Of a DNA stretch of 64,000 bases, positions 18,162 to 26,842 are shown piece by piece. A program made the position numbers and the translations under genes. Where the stretch lies: positions 1 to 64,000 of the forward strand of contig JADKAW010000018.1 in assembly GCA_016719055.1 (NCBI GenBank). The letters run 5' to 3'. Position 1 is the first letter of the stretch; every line of letters starts with the position of its first letter. The notes beneath the pieces are model-generated. The model was not told the DNA's origin and searched no databases. It was given only the letters and a program-made list of their open reading frames with translations. Source of the DNA: Candidatus Rhodoferax mariagerensis. GTDB taxonomy: Bacteria > Pseudomonadota > Gammaproteobacteria > Burkholderiales > Burkholderiaceae_C.

Positions 18162-18845
18162 ATGCTCAAACTCTACATCGGCAACAAGAACTATTCATCC
18201 TGGTCCATGCGTCCCTGGGTTTTGCTGACCCAGTCGGGCATCACGTTCGACGAGGTGATGGTGCGTTTTGACGCCTTCACGCCCGGCTCGCAATTCAAAG
18301 CCACCATTGGCAAGATCAACCCGGTGGCCAAGGTGCCGGTGCTGGTGGACGGTGACGTGGTGGTGTGGGACACGCTGGCCATTGCCGAATACCTGGCCGA
18401 GCAGTTTCCCCTGAAGCAGCTGTGGCCCCAGGACTCAGGAGCGCGTGCCCGCGCCCGCAGCCTGTGCGCCGAAATGCACAGTGGCTTTGGTGCGCTGCGC
18501 AGCGCCTGCCCGATGAACATCGAAGCCAGCCTGCCCGACACTGGTGCGCTGATCTGGCGCGACCAGCCGGGCGTGCGTGCCGACGTGGCGCGGCTGGTGG
18601 CGATGTGGCAGGATGCGCTGGCGCACAGCGGTGGGCCGCTGCTGTTTGGTGACTTCAGCGTGGCCGATGCCTACTACGCGCCGGTCGTCACGCGGATCAA
18701 CACCTACGCGTTGCCAGTGCCGGCCGACGTGCGGGCTTATATCGACCGGGTCTGTGCCTTGCCCGGGGTCAAGGCCTGGGTGGCGGGTGCGCTGGCAGAA
18801 AAAGACTTTTTGGCGTTTGAAGAGCCCTACCGCTTGCAGCGCTGA
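18162..18845 (+). CDS. Glutathione S-transferase family protein
   Basis: This 227-residue protein has an N-terminal thioredoxin-like domain (LYIGNKNYSSWSMRPWVLL, with the Ser/Tyr catalytic region) and the cis-proline/gamma-Glu binding segment KVPVLVDGDVVVWDTLAIAE. A C-terminal all-helical GST domain follows with FGDFSVADAYYAPVV. The YSSWSMRPWV motif is typical of a conserved proteobacterial subgroup without a known substrate. The cca gene begins one base after its stop, so the two are probably co-transcribed. Confidence 0.87.
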   Translation: MLKLYIGNKNYSSWSMRPWVLLTQSGITFDEVMVRFDAFTPGSQFKATIGKINPVAKVPVLVDGDVVVWDTLAIAEYLAEQFPLKQLWPQDSGARARARSLCAEMHSGFGALRSACPMNIEASLPDTGALIWRDQPGVRADVARLVAMWQDALAHSGGPLLFGDFSVADAYYAPVVTRINTYALPVPADVRAYIDRVCALPGVKAWVAGALAEKDFLAFEEPYRLQR

Positions 18846-18846
18846 C

Positions 18847-20133
18847 ATGCAGGTGTACCTGGTTGGCGGTGCCGTGCGCGATGCCCTGCTGGGTTTACCC
18901 ATTCAAGACCGCGACTGGGTGGTGGTGGGGTCCACTCCCCAAGCCCTGACCGACCTGGGCTTGGTGCCCGTGGGGCGCGATTTTCCGGTGTTTTTGCACC
19001 CCCAAACCCACGAGGAATTTGCACTGGCACGCACCGAGCGCAAAACTGCACCGGGGTACCACGGTTTTGTCATTCACGCCGCGCCTGAGGTGAGTTTGCT
19101 GGACGACCTGGCACGGCGCGACATCACTATCAATTCAATAGCTGTTAGCGCAGACGTCGTAAGGGCTGGAGGCCAGTTAGATGTAAAGGTTCTGGAAAAA
19201 CCAGACCGCTGGCAGGCGCTTGGCCTGTTGGTGGACCCGTTTGGTGGTGTGAATGATCTGGCAGCGCGGGTGTTTCGGCATGTGGGGCCGGCGTTTCGGG
19301 AGGACCCGGTGCGCATTTTGCGCGTGGCCCGCCTGGCGGCTCGGTTTGGCGATTTCACTGTGCTGCCTGACACGCTGGCAATGATGCGCGATATGGTTGA
19401 GTCGGGCGAGGTGGACCACCTGGTGCCCGAGCGTGTCTGGCAGGAGCTGGCGCGAGGCCTGATGGAGGCCACGCCCTCGCGCATGTTGACCGTGCTGCGC
19501 GATTGCGGCGCGCTGGCGCGGCTGTTGCCCGAAGTCGACCGTCTGTGGGGCGTGCCGCAGCGCGCCGACTACCACCCCGAGGTGGACACCGGCGTGCACC
19601 TGCTGATGGTGCTGGACATGAGTGCGCGTCTGCAGGCCAGCCTGCCGGTGCGTGTGGCCTGCCTGTTTCATGACCTGGGCAAAGGCACCACGCCTGCCGA
19701 TGTGTTGCCGCGCCACATTGGGCACGAGCTGCGCAGCGCCCGACTGCTCAAAGGCGTGTGTGACCGGCTGCGCGTGCCCAATGAATGCCGTGAACTGGCC
19801 GACGTGGTGGCGCGTGAGCATGGCAATATTCACCGCAGCGACGGGCTTGGCGCGGCGGCACTGGTGCGCCTGTTTGAGCGCTGCGACGCCATTCGCAAAC
19901 CGCAGCGCATGCAAGCGGTGCTGCTGGCCTGTGAGTGTGATGTGCGGGGCCGGCTCGGGGCTACTGAGCAGGCTTACCCGCAGCGCACCCGGCTGCTTGA
20001 GTTGCTGACCGTGTTGCAAAAGGTGGATACAAAAACAATAGCTGATGACGCAATGAAAGCGGGGGCTAGAGGCCAAAAAGTAGGTGAATTGATATGCCAG
20101 GCCAGGGTGTTGGCGGTGCAGCAGTATCTCTAA
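18847..20133 (+). CDS. cca: CCA-adding enzyme (tRNA nucleotidyltransferase) with two repeat-derived segments
   Basis: This 428-residue enzyme adds or repairs the 3' CCA end of tRNAs. It is nearly collinear with E. coli Cca: YLVGGAVRDALLG and DRDWVVVG at the start, the ERxxR-type RTERK and RRDITINS, and the HD phosphohydrolase site CLFHDLGKG. Compared with E. coli it has about 20-25 extra residues between TINSIA and VDPFGG, and an altered loop near residue 398. Both places coincide exactly with copies of the short palindromic repeat (codons 98-110 and 398-410), read in the same frame. The catalytic motifs are intact, so the enzyme is probably functional. Confidence 0.93.
   Translation: MQVYLVGGAVRDALLGLPIQDRDWVVVGSTPQALTDLGLVPVGRDFPVFLHPQTHEEFALARTERKTAPGYHGFVIHAAPEVSLLDDLARRDITINSIAVSADVVRAGGQLDVKVLEKPDRWQALGLLVDPFGGVNDLAARVFRHVGPAFREDPVRILRVARLAARFGDFTVLPDTLAMMRDMVESGEVDHLVPERVWQELARGLMEATPSRMLTVLRDCGALARLLPEVDRLWGVPQRADYHPEVDTGVHLLMVLDMSARLQASLPVRVACLFHDLGKGTTPADVLPRHIGHELRSARLLKGVCDRLRVPNECRELADVVAREHGNIHRSDGLGAAALVRLFERCDAIRKPQRMQAVLLACECDVRGRLGATEQAYPQRTRLLELLTVLQKVDTKTIADDAMKAGARGQKVGELICQARVLAVQQYL
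19138..19174 (+). repeat. Short palindromic repeat translated inside cca, first copy
   Basis: ATAGC, 20 bases, GGGCTGGAGGCC. It starts exactly at codon 98 and is read ATA-GCT, giving IAVSADVVRAGGQ. E. coli Cca has only a short loop here. Confidence 0.85.
20038..20074 (+). repeat. Short palindromic repeat translated inside cca, second copy
   Basis: ATAGC, 20 bases, GGGCTAGAGGCC. It starts exactly at codon 398, again read ATA-GCT, giving IADDAMKAGARGQ. Confidence 0.85.
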
Positions 20134-20147
20134 GGTATGCTCAAGTC

Positions 20148-20849
20148 ATGTCAAGTTTGCTCATTATTGAAGACGACGAACTGCTGCGCGACGGGCTCAG
20201 TGCCCAGTTGGCGCAGGTGGGCCATGCCGTCACTGCCGCAGCCGATGGCGAAGCCGCGCAACTGCTGCTGGAGTCGCACCGTTTTGATGGGGTTGTGCTG
20301 GACCTGGGCTTACCAAAAATCAGTGGCATGGAACTGCTGAAGTGGTTGCGCAATCGCCTGCCAGCCTTGCCGGTGCTGATTTTGACCGCCCGCGATGGCA
20401 TCGATGACCGGGTGCAGGGCCTCAATGCCGGCGCAGATGATTACCTGACCAAGCCATTCAACATGGCCGAACTGCAGGCGCGCCTGAGTGCCATGCTGCG
20501 CCGCGCCCGCTTGCCGGCGTTTGGTGGCACGCTGGAGGTGGCCAGCGCTGCCACCTGCCGGCTGCGTGTGGATGCCACCCTGCCACAAGCCTGGCTGGGT
20601 GATGAGGCGCTGGAACTCACACAGCGTGAATGGGCCTTGTTGTCGCTGCTGGTAACCCATGCCGGGCGCGTGGTCAGCCGTGAGGACGTGCTGGAAACCT
20701 GGCAGTCCGAGCCCGGTGACGGGCCGGGCGTGGCCTCGAATGCGCTGGAGGTCTATATCCACCGCCTGCGCCGCAAACTGGTGGACTCGGGGCTCAACAT
20801 TCGCAATGTGCGCGGCTTGGGCTATATGCTGGAGTCCACCACGGCATGA
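20148..20849 (+). CDS. OmpR-family response regulator
   Basis: This 233-residue regulator has a receiver domain with the acidic pair EDDE, phospho-acceptor Asp52 in VVLDLGLP, and the conserved Lys in DDYLTKPF. A C-terminal winged-helix DNA-binding domain ends VYIHRLRRKL...VRGLGYML. It resembles the QseB/TctD/PmrA type. ATG 20148 (MSSLLIIEDDE) is preferred over upstream starts that overlap cca. Its stop overlaps the ATG of the partner kinase (ATGA at 20846). Confidence 0.9.
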   Translation: MSSLLIIEDDELLRDGLSAQLAQVGHAVTAAADGEAAQLLLESHRFDGVVLDLGLPKISGMELLKWLRNRLPALPVLILTARDGIDDRVQGLNAGADDYLTKPFNMAELQARLSAMLRRARLPAFGGTLEVASAATCRLRVDATLPQAWLGDEALELTQREWALLSLLVTHAGRVVSREDVLETWQSEPGDGPGVASNALEVYIHRLRRKLVDSGLNIRNVRGLGYMLESTTA

Positions 20850-22282
20850 GTCCGCTGGCCCGTCAGGCGGTCCCGCCTGCGCCGTCCACCGCAATGCTCC
20901 GGCAAGGCTTGTCACTCAAGCGCCAGTTGCTGATCTGGCTGCTGCTGCCTCAACTGGTGCTGTTACTGGTGGGTGGGGTGCTGGCCTACCGAGTGGCCCT
21001 GAGTTATGCCGAAAAAGCCATTGACCAGTCGCTGACCCAGTCGGTGCGCTCACTGTCGCGTCAGGTCAAGCCGGTGGGTTCCGGCTTGCTGATTGATTTT
21101 CCGCGCGCCGCGCAAGACATCATTGAGCAGGACCCCAAGGACCGGGTCAGTTACATGGTGTCGTCGCCGCCCGGCAGCTTTTTGCTGGGTAATGGCAAAC
21201 TTCCCGGGCCGGAGCAGCCGGCGCCGTTCATGGCCAACGAAACGGTGCTGTACAACGCCCAGATTGACGGGCGCGCCATGCGCGTGGCGCTGCTGGAGGT
21301 GGACTACGGTGACAGCCAGTCGCCGCAGCGCATGCGGGTGCAGCTGGCCAAAAGCCTGGCGGTGCAGCAGCGCCTGACCACCGAGCTGATCGCCGACATG
21401 CTGGTGCCCTTGCTGTTGCTGGGTGCAGTCTTGAGCATGCTGGTGTATGGCGGCATTTCGCGCGGCCTGCAGCCCCTGACCAGGTTGCAGGCCCAGCTGG
21501 GGGACCGCAGCGAACCTGCACTGTCGGCCCTGTCGCCGATTGAGCTGACCCAGGCGCCACAAGAAGTGCACGCACTGGCTGCGGCGGTGAACCAGCTGCT
21601 GTCGGCGGTGCGGCGTAGCCTGGGGCAGGAAAAGCGCTTTTTGAACGATGCAGCACACCAGTTGCGCACGCCGCTGGCTGGCCTGATCAGCCAGACCGAG
21701 CTGGCGCTGACCGAAACCGACCCCGATGCCTTGCGCGAGCGCTTGAACAAGGTCTTGTCCGGCGCGCAACGCAGCGCCCATCTGGTGCACCAGTTGCTGT
21801 CGCTGGCGCGTAACGAGGTCGAGGTCAGGCTTGCCCCGCTAGATATTGCCGAGCTGGCACGCGATGTGGCGCGGCAATGGACTCCCCGCGCGCTCAAAGC
21901 CGGCATTGATCTGGGCTTTGAGGGGGCCGATCATCTGTTGGTGATGGGTGAAGCCTTGTTGTTGCGCGAAGCGCTGAGCAATCTGATTGACAACGCGTTG
22001 ACCTACGCCGGACCCAACAGCGAAGTCACCCTGAGCGCGCAGGCCAGCGGGGCACAGGTGTTGGTCGCCGTTCAGGACAACGGCGTGGGCCTGTCAGAGG
22101 CTGACTTGCCCCATGTGTTTGAGCGTTTCTGGCGTGCCAGCCATGTGCCTGGTGGCTGTGGTCTGGGACTGGCCATCGTGAACGAGATTGCCCAGCGGCA
22201 TGGGGGCAGCGCCAGCGTGACTGCCGTGCTGCCGCAGGGTTTGCGGGTGCAATTGTTGCTGCCGCGCGCCAACCATGACTGA
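20846..22282 (+). CDS. Sensor histidine kinase, partner of the upstream regulator
   Basis: This 478-residue inner-membrane kinase has a transmembrane helix at about residues 27-50, a periplasmic domain of about 130 residues, a second helix near 185-207, and a HAMP-like linker. The H-box is FLNDAAHQLRTPLAG (phospho-acceptor His about 270). The N, D and G boxes follow (NLIDNAL, VQDNGVGL, GCGLGLAI). The layout with a short periplasmic sensor resembles QseC/TctE kinases. The signal cannot be inferred. The two genes form one transcription unit, possibly including cca and the GST gene. Confidence 0.88.
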   Translation: MSPLARQAVPPAPSTAMLRQGLSLKRQLLIWLLLPQLVLLLVGGVLAYRVALSYAEKAIDQSLTQSVRSLSRQVKPVGSGLLIDFPRAAQDIIEQDPKDRVSYMVSSPPGSFLLGNGKLPGPEQPAPFMANETVLYNAQIDGRAMRVALLEVDYGDSQSPQRMRVQLAKSLAVQQRLTTELIADMLVPLLLLGAVLSMLVYGGISRGLQPLTRLQAQLGDRSEPALSALSPIELTQAPQEVHALAAAVNQLLSAVRRSLGQEKRFLNDAAHQLRTPLAGLISQTELALTETDPDALRERLNKVLSGAQRSAHLVHQLLSLARNEVEVRLAPLDIAELARDVARQWTPRALKAGIDLGFEGADHLLVMGEALLLREALSNLIDNALTYAGPNSEVTLSAQASGAQVLVAVQDNGVGLSEADLPHVFERFWRASHVPGGCGLGLAIVNEIAQRHGGSASVTAVLPQGLRVQLLLPRANHD

Positions 22283-22387
22283 GCGCCCGGCACGCACGAC
22301 GGCACCCGGGCCGACAAAGCGGTTGTCGTGAGATACTGAATTGCACCCAATGTGCTTGTGTTCTGGCCTGTTGTACTGCGTTAAACC

Positions 22388-24973
22388 GTGAACGATCTCG
22401 AGACCTCTTTAAGCCTGGCTGGCAGCAACGCTGTGGCCACGGGCAATCGCACGCCCGGGGTAGACGCGGCTACTCCGGCTGCAGAGTCTGAAAACCCCTG
22501 GAAGCTGGCGCTGGAAGGCTCGGCCGCAGGCATCTGGGACTGGAATCTGGTCACCGGCGCGCAAACCCATTCGCCTCGCTGGGAGGAAATGATCGGGTAC
22601 GGCGCAGGTGAACTTGGCGAGGGTTATTCAGAATTTGAAAAGCGCTTGCATCCGGACGACGCAGCCGGACAACAGACCGCGATCCGCGCCTATCTGGAAG
22701 GCCGAGCCAGCAGCTATGCCTATGAGCTGCGCATGCGCTGCAAAGATGGCAGCTGGAAATGGATTTTGTCGACCGGCATGGTCGTGGCGCGTGATGCCCA
22801 GGGCCGGCCCACCCGCATGATTGGCATCCACACGGATATTGGCGAGCGCAAAAAAAGTGAACAGGCGCTTAGGGAGCTGAACACCGCGTTGCAGGAAAAA
22901 TCGAGTCTTTTACAAACCACCTTGACCCACATCAGCCAGGGTATTTTGGTGTTTGATGAGGCGCGCCGCATCATCGGCTTTAACCCGCGTGTGTGTGAAT
23001 TGCTTGAGTTGCCGGCCGAGCTTCTGGCGTCGCGACCCGATTTGTCGATGGTTAGCCGGTTTCAGAATGAGCGCGGAGATTTCGGTTCAGACAGCAAGCT
23101 GGTGAGCCAGAATGCCCGCTCTTTTGTGTTGACCAACGGGGTTGGTGAGCCACCGCTGGACTACCTGCGCGAAACCCCGGCGGGGCGCATCCTGGAGGTC
23201 AAGTCGCAGATGTTGCCGGACGGCGGAATGGTCCGAACTTTTGCCGACATCACCGACTACGTCAAGGCCAAGGCGGCGCTGCAAGAAAATGAAGAGCGCT
23301 GGAAGCTGGCGCTTGAGAGCACCGGCGATGGTGTCTGGGACTGGCATATTCCGTCGGGCGAGGAGTACTTTTCAAGCAGCCTGCTGCAGATGTATGGCCT
23401 GGATGAGGGTGACATCAAGAACAACGCCTCAGAACTCGACCAGCGCACCCACCCGGACGACATTGCGCAGCTCAACCAGCATCGCCAGGCCCATTTTGAC
23501 GGCCTGACGCCCACGTATGTCAATGAGCATCGGGTGCGTTGCAAGGATGGCTCCTGGAAATGGGTGCTGACACGCGGCATGGTGATCAGCCGTGATGACC
23601 ATGGCAAACCCTTGCGCATGATTGGCACGCACACTGACATCACCGAGCGCAAGGTGTCCGAGGCCACCATCTGGCGCCAGGCCAACTTTGACGCGCTGAC
23701 CGGTTTGCCAAACCGCCGCATGATGCGTGAGCGCCTGGGTCAAGAGCTCAAAAAATGCCGGCGCGACAATCTGCAACTGGCATTGCTGTTCATTGACCTG
23801 GACCGATTCAAGGAAGTCAATGACACGCTGGGGCACGATCAGGGCGACCAGCTGCTGGCTGACGCGGCGCGGCGCATTGCCCACTGTCTGCGCGAGGTCG
23901 ACATCGTGGCACGCATGGGGGGTGACGAGTTCACTGTGATCGTGACTGAATTGCAACACATCGCTGACCTGGAAGTGGTGTTGCAAAAGCTGCTCAGAAC
24001 CCTGGGGACGGCCTTCACATTGGGGATGGCGCAGGTTTTTATTTCGGCCAGCATTGGCGTCACGGTTTATCCCGGAGATGCCCTGGAAATTGAAGAACTG
24101 TTGAAAAACGCCGACCAGGCGCTGTATGTGGCCAAGGGGGCGGGCCGCAACCGCTTTAGTTTTTTTACACCCGCCTTGCAAGAGGCGGCCCAGTGGCGCG
24201 CACAACTGACGCAAGACCTGCGCGCTGCGCTGCAAGCGCAGCAGTTTCGGCTGGTCTATCAACCCATTGTGGCGCTGGCCACCGGGGTTGTTCACAAGGC
24301 TGAAGCGTTGGTTCGCTGGCAGCACCCCACCCGCGGCTTGATCAGCCCGGCAGAGTTCATACCGGTGGCAGAAAGCAGCGGTTTGATTGTGGCGCTGGGT
24401 GAATGGGTCTTTCAGCAGGCGGCCCATCAGGTCAAAGCCTGGCGGAGCAGCCTGCACGCAAGCTTTCAGATCAGTGTCAACAAGTCACCAGTGCAGTTTG
24501 AAAACCCGGCGCCTGGGCAGGTACCGTGGATAGAACAGCTCAAGGCGCTGGGCTTGCAGGGTGATTGTCTGGTGGTGGAAATCACCGAAGGCCTGTTGCT
24601 GTCCACCAGTGACAATGTGATTGGTCAGCTGCTGGCGCTTAGCCAGGATGGTATTGGCGTTTCACTGGACGACTTTGGCACCGGCTATTCGTCGCTGTCT
24701 TATTTGCAGAAATTTGACATTGACTTTGTCAAGATCGATCAGTCGTTCGTGCGGCACCTGGCTCCTGACTCGACAGATCTGGCACTGTGTCAGGCCATTA
24801 TTGCCATGGCGCATGCGCTGGGCATGAAGGTGATTGCCGAGGGGGTTGAAACCAAAACCCAACGCGACTTGCTCCTGACTGCCGGCTGTGATTTCGCCCA
24901 GGGTTATTTTTTTTCAAGACCTTTGCCAACGGCTGAATTTGAGGTTTTTGTAGCCTCTTTTGTATTCGAGTAG
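22388..24973 (+). CDS. Cytoplasmic PAS-GGDEF-EAL protein
   Basis: This 861-residue protein is a soluble cyclic di-GMP enzyme. It has three PAS modules: two nearly duplicate PAS_3-type units (WKLALEGSAAGIWDWN and WKLALESTGDGVWDWH, each with CKDGSWKW) flanking a diverged one. The GGDEF domain is intact (MGGDEFTVIV), and the EAL domain is intact (KAEALVRWQHPTRG, DDFGTGYSSLSYLQKF, AEGVETKTQ). There is no transmembrane segment. The start is GTG at 22388. Whether cyclase or phosphodiesterase activity dominates cannot be told. Confidence 0.88.
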   Translation: MNDLETSLSLAGSNAVATGNRTPGVDAATPAAESENPWKLALEGSAAGIWDWNLVTGAQTHSPRWEEMIGYGAGELGEGYSEFEKRLHPDDAAGQQTAIRAYLEGRASSYAYELRMRCKDGSWKWILSTGMVVARDAQGRPTRMIGIHTDIGERKKSEQALRELNTALQEKSSLLQTTLTHISQGILVFDEARRIIGFNPRVCELLELPAELLASRPDLSMVSRFQNERGDFGSDSKLVSQNARSFVLTNGVGEPPLDYLRETPAGRILEVKSQMLPDGGMVRTFADITDYVKAKAALQENEERWKLALESTGDGVWDWHIPSGEEYFSSSLLQMYGLDEGDIKNNASELDQRTHPDDIAQLNQHRQAHFDGLTPTYVNEHRVRCKDGSWKWVLTRGMVISRDDHGKPLRMIGTHTDITERKVSEATIWRQANFDALTGLPNRRMMRERLGQELKKCRRDNLQLALLFIDLDRFKEVNDTLGHDQGDQLLADAARRIAHCLREVDIVARMGGDEFTVIVTELQHIADLEVVLQKLLRTLGTAFTLGMAQVFISASIGVTVYPGDALEIEELLKNADQALYVAKGAGRNRFSFFTPALQEAAQWRAQLTQDLRAALQAQQFRLVYQPIVALATGVVHKAEALVRWQHPTRGLISPAEFIPVAESSGLIVALGEWVFQQAAHQVKAWRSSLHASFQISVNKSPVQFENPAPGQVPWIEQLKALGLQGDCLVVEITEGLLLSTSDNVIGQLLALSQDGIGVSLDDFGTGYSSLSYLQKFDIDFVKIDQSFVRHLAPDSTDLALCQAIIAMAHALGMKVIAEGVETKTQRDLLLTAGCDFAQGYFFSRPLPTAEFEVFVASFVFE

Positions 24974-25013
24974 CGTGCGCGGTTCAATCTGTCAAAAAAT
25001 ATAAGCAGAATTT

Positions 25014-25029
25014 GACTTTGCTCAAAGTC
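25014..25029. promoter_or_regulatory. Inverted repeat in the promoter region of the caspase cluster
   Basis: GACTTTG CT CAAAGTC is a perfect 7-base inverted repeat about 75 bases upstream of the first gene of the cluster. TTGACT at 25012 could be a -35 box overlapping it, so the repeat is a candidate operator. No convincing -10 box was identified. Confidence 0.4.
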
Positions 25030-25103
25030 TGATGTGATTCGATGCTGACAATGTTATGGCACCTATCCGTTTGCTTGAATGCTTATTACGTCTGGAGATT
25101 TTT

Positions 25104-26045
25104 ATGAAAATTACCGAAGTTCACCGGAGTCTCGCGCTGATCTTTGGCAGTTGCCTGCTGGCTACTTCGTTGTCTGCGCAGGCCGCACCCAAGGGTGCCA
25201 AAGCGATTTTTGACAGCGGCGGCGGCGGCGGCACGATTGGTATGTCGGTCAACGCTGCACGCCCGGCCACACCGGTCGCAAATGCCGAGCCAGTGTCCCA
25301 GAGGTATGTGGGTATTTCTTACCAGATCATGGCCATTGAAAACGATGGCCAGATGCGGCCAGTGTCAAAAAACCGCACCTTTCGTTCAGGTGAGCGCGTC
25401 AGAATTCTGGCCAGCACCAATCGGCCAGGCTACTTGACAGTGGCCAACATTGGCACCTCGGGCCGGATGACCGTGCTGTTTAGCGAGTATGTGGACGCCT
25501 ACAGGATGACCCAGATTCCGCAAAACAGCAATTTGCGTTTTGATGGCAATCCTGGTACAGAAAACGTGTTGATCATGTTGTCCAACGAGCCCAACCCGAT
25601 CGCGGGGCCTTCCAACAGTGTGGTGTCGGCACCCCCTGCGCCTACTTATCCGACGCAGGTATCAACACCGGCCCCAGCGCCGGCCTACCCCGCACCAGTA
25701 TCGGCACCCTATGTGCCGCCGCCGCCCATGCCGGGCACCGATACCGCAACAGCGCCAGCCTACCCAGCGCTGCCACCTGAGCAGGCCAGTGCCAGTTTGG
25801 TGGCCTCGCTCGACGGTGCCAAGAGTCTCAAAGCCAAAGGGTCCAAAGATCTGATGGTGGAAGACAGCATGGAAAACTCCTACACGGTCGTGTCTCCCAG
25901 ACAAGGAGGCTACAAGGCCGTCAGCGGTGGTGCCAAAGATTTGATCATGGAGTCAACAGAAGGTACCAATTACGGCATGGTGCCGGTGGCCGCTGTTTCT
26001 GGGGGCGGCATCCTGACGCTAGAAATCAAACTTAAACATCGCTAA
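25104..26045 (+). CDS. Exported DUF4384-type protein, first gene of the caspase cluster
   Basis: This 313-residue protein has a cleavable signal peptide (to about ATSLSAQAAP). A domain at about residues 65-160 (ISYQIMAIENDGQMRPVS, FRSGERVRILASTNRPGYL, NVLIMLSNEPN) resembles DUF4384, which often accompanies caspase-like peptidases. A proline-alanine linker of about 65 residues follows. The C-terminal part contains two copies of a short motif, KGSKDLMVEDS (about 245-255) and GGAKDLIMEST (about 275-285). The same motif occurs once in the caspase two genes downstream. ATG 25104 has GGAG upstream. A hairpin follows the gene, so expression may drop before the next gene. It is possibly an adaptor or substrate of the caspase. 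Confidence 0.75.
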   Translation: MKITEVHRSLALIFGSCLLATSLSAQAAPKGAKAIFDSGGGGGTIGMSVNAARPATPVANAEPVSQRYVGISYQIMAIENDGQMRPVSKNRTFRSGERVRILASTNRPGYLTVANIGTSGRMTVLFSEYVDAYRMTQIPQNSNLRFDGNPGTENVLIMLSNEPNPIAGPSNSVVSAPPAPTYPTQVSTPAPAPAYPAPVSAPYVPPPPMPGTDTATAPAYPALPPEQASASLVASLDGAKSLKAKGSKDLMVEDSMENSYTVVSPRQGGYKAVSGGAKDLIMESTEGTNYGMVPVAAVSGGGILTLEIKLKHR

Positions 26046-26048
26046 CCG

Positions 26049-26073
26049 ACAACGGCTATCTGCCGTTGTTTTG
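26049..26073 (+). terminator. Hairpin with short T-run after the first cluster gene
   Basis: ACAACGGC TATCT GCCGTTGT forms an 8-base-pair stem followed by a short T-run. It is a weak or partial terminator that could make the first gene more abundant than those downstream. Confidence 0.6.
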
Positions 26074-26131
26074 CAATGTCGTAGACGTTAATTAATATTG
26101 ACGGGCTATTGTGGCCCGGGAGATGCAACAA

Positions 26132-26836
26132 ATGAAAAGACCTTATACGCGCTCGGTAGCCAAAGTCATGCTGCCCGTGTTCTTGACTGCCTGTGCAGCG
26201 CTACCGCCGCCAGGAACCCGCTTGACTGACCAAGAGCGCGCTGAGGCCCAAAAAACCTGCGTGAATCAGTACGTTGTAGGGGGTGCCATCGGCGGAGCAC
26301 TTCTGGGCATGCTGGTCTCAAGCAGCAAAGACCGTACGCAGGGTGCGGTGGTCGGTGCTATTGCCGGCGGCGCTCTGGCACACAGTTATGCCTGGGGCAA
26401 GTGCTTGTCGTATTACTCTGACACCAACAGTTTCCCGGTTGCCAACGCCCAGCAGACGGCTGCGGCAGTGGGCTACACGGCCAGTCGGGGTAACGAAGTG
26501 CGTATCCAGAGTTTTGTCGTGACTCCAAGCCAGATTGCACCTGGGGGCAATCTCAAGCTCAATGGTTCTTACTATGTGATGGCGCCTGATGGCCAGCAGC
26601 AGGTCAAGGTGATTGAAACCCGCACCGTGTACTACCAGGATCCCAAAGACAACTCATGGAAAGAACTGGGTTCAGAAACAACGCCCATCACTGCGGCACT
26701 TGGCAGTCGTCGGTCCGAAGGACAAACCGGCATGCCGGTCGAGGTGGCCGAGGGGCGCTACCGCGTGACGTTCAAGGTCAGTGCGCTGGGTCGCGAAGAT
26801 CAAGCCTCGCAGGAAGTCGTGATCAAAAAGTCTTGA
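26132..26836 (+). CDS. Glycine-zipper lipoprotein of the caspase cluster
   Basis: This 234-residue protein starts MKRPYTRSVAKVMLPVFLTAC; the lipobox FLTAC predicts lipidation and membrane anchoring. Residues about 50-85 form a glycine-zipper hairpin (GGAIGGALLGMLVSS and AVVGAIAGGALAH), a type that inserts in membranes. The C-terminal half is a beta-rich domain (SFVVTPSQIAPGGNLKLNGSYYV) resembling Ig-like or macroglobulin folds. ATG 26132 is preferred over the upstream start because GGGAGA lies at the right distance. The caspase gene begins six bases after its stop. Function is unknown; it may tether the system to a membrane. Confidence 0.7.
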   Translation: MKRPYTRSVAKVMLPVFLTACAALPPPGTRLTDQERAEAQKTCVNQYVVGGAIGGALLGMLVSSSKDRTQGAVVGAIAGGALAHSYAWGKCLSYYSDTNSFPVANAQQTAAAVGYTASRGNEVRIQSFVVTPSQIAPGGNLKLNGSYYVMAPDGQQQVKVIETRTVYYQDPKDNSWKELGSETTPITAALGSRRSEGQTGMPVEVAEGRYRVTFKVSALGREDQASQEVVIKKS

Positions 26837-26842
26837 CCAACC

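Noticed and set aside
24936..24975. TAGCCTC-like piece at the end of the GGDEF-EAL gene as a repeat copy
   Set aside because: No TAGC at the fixed distance; chance resemblance.
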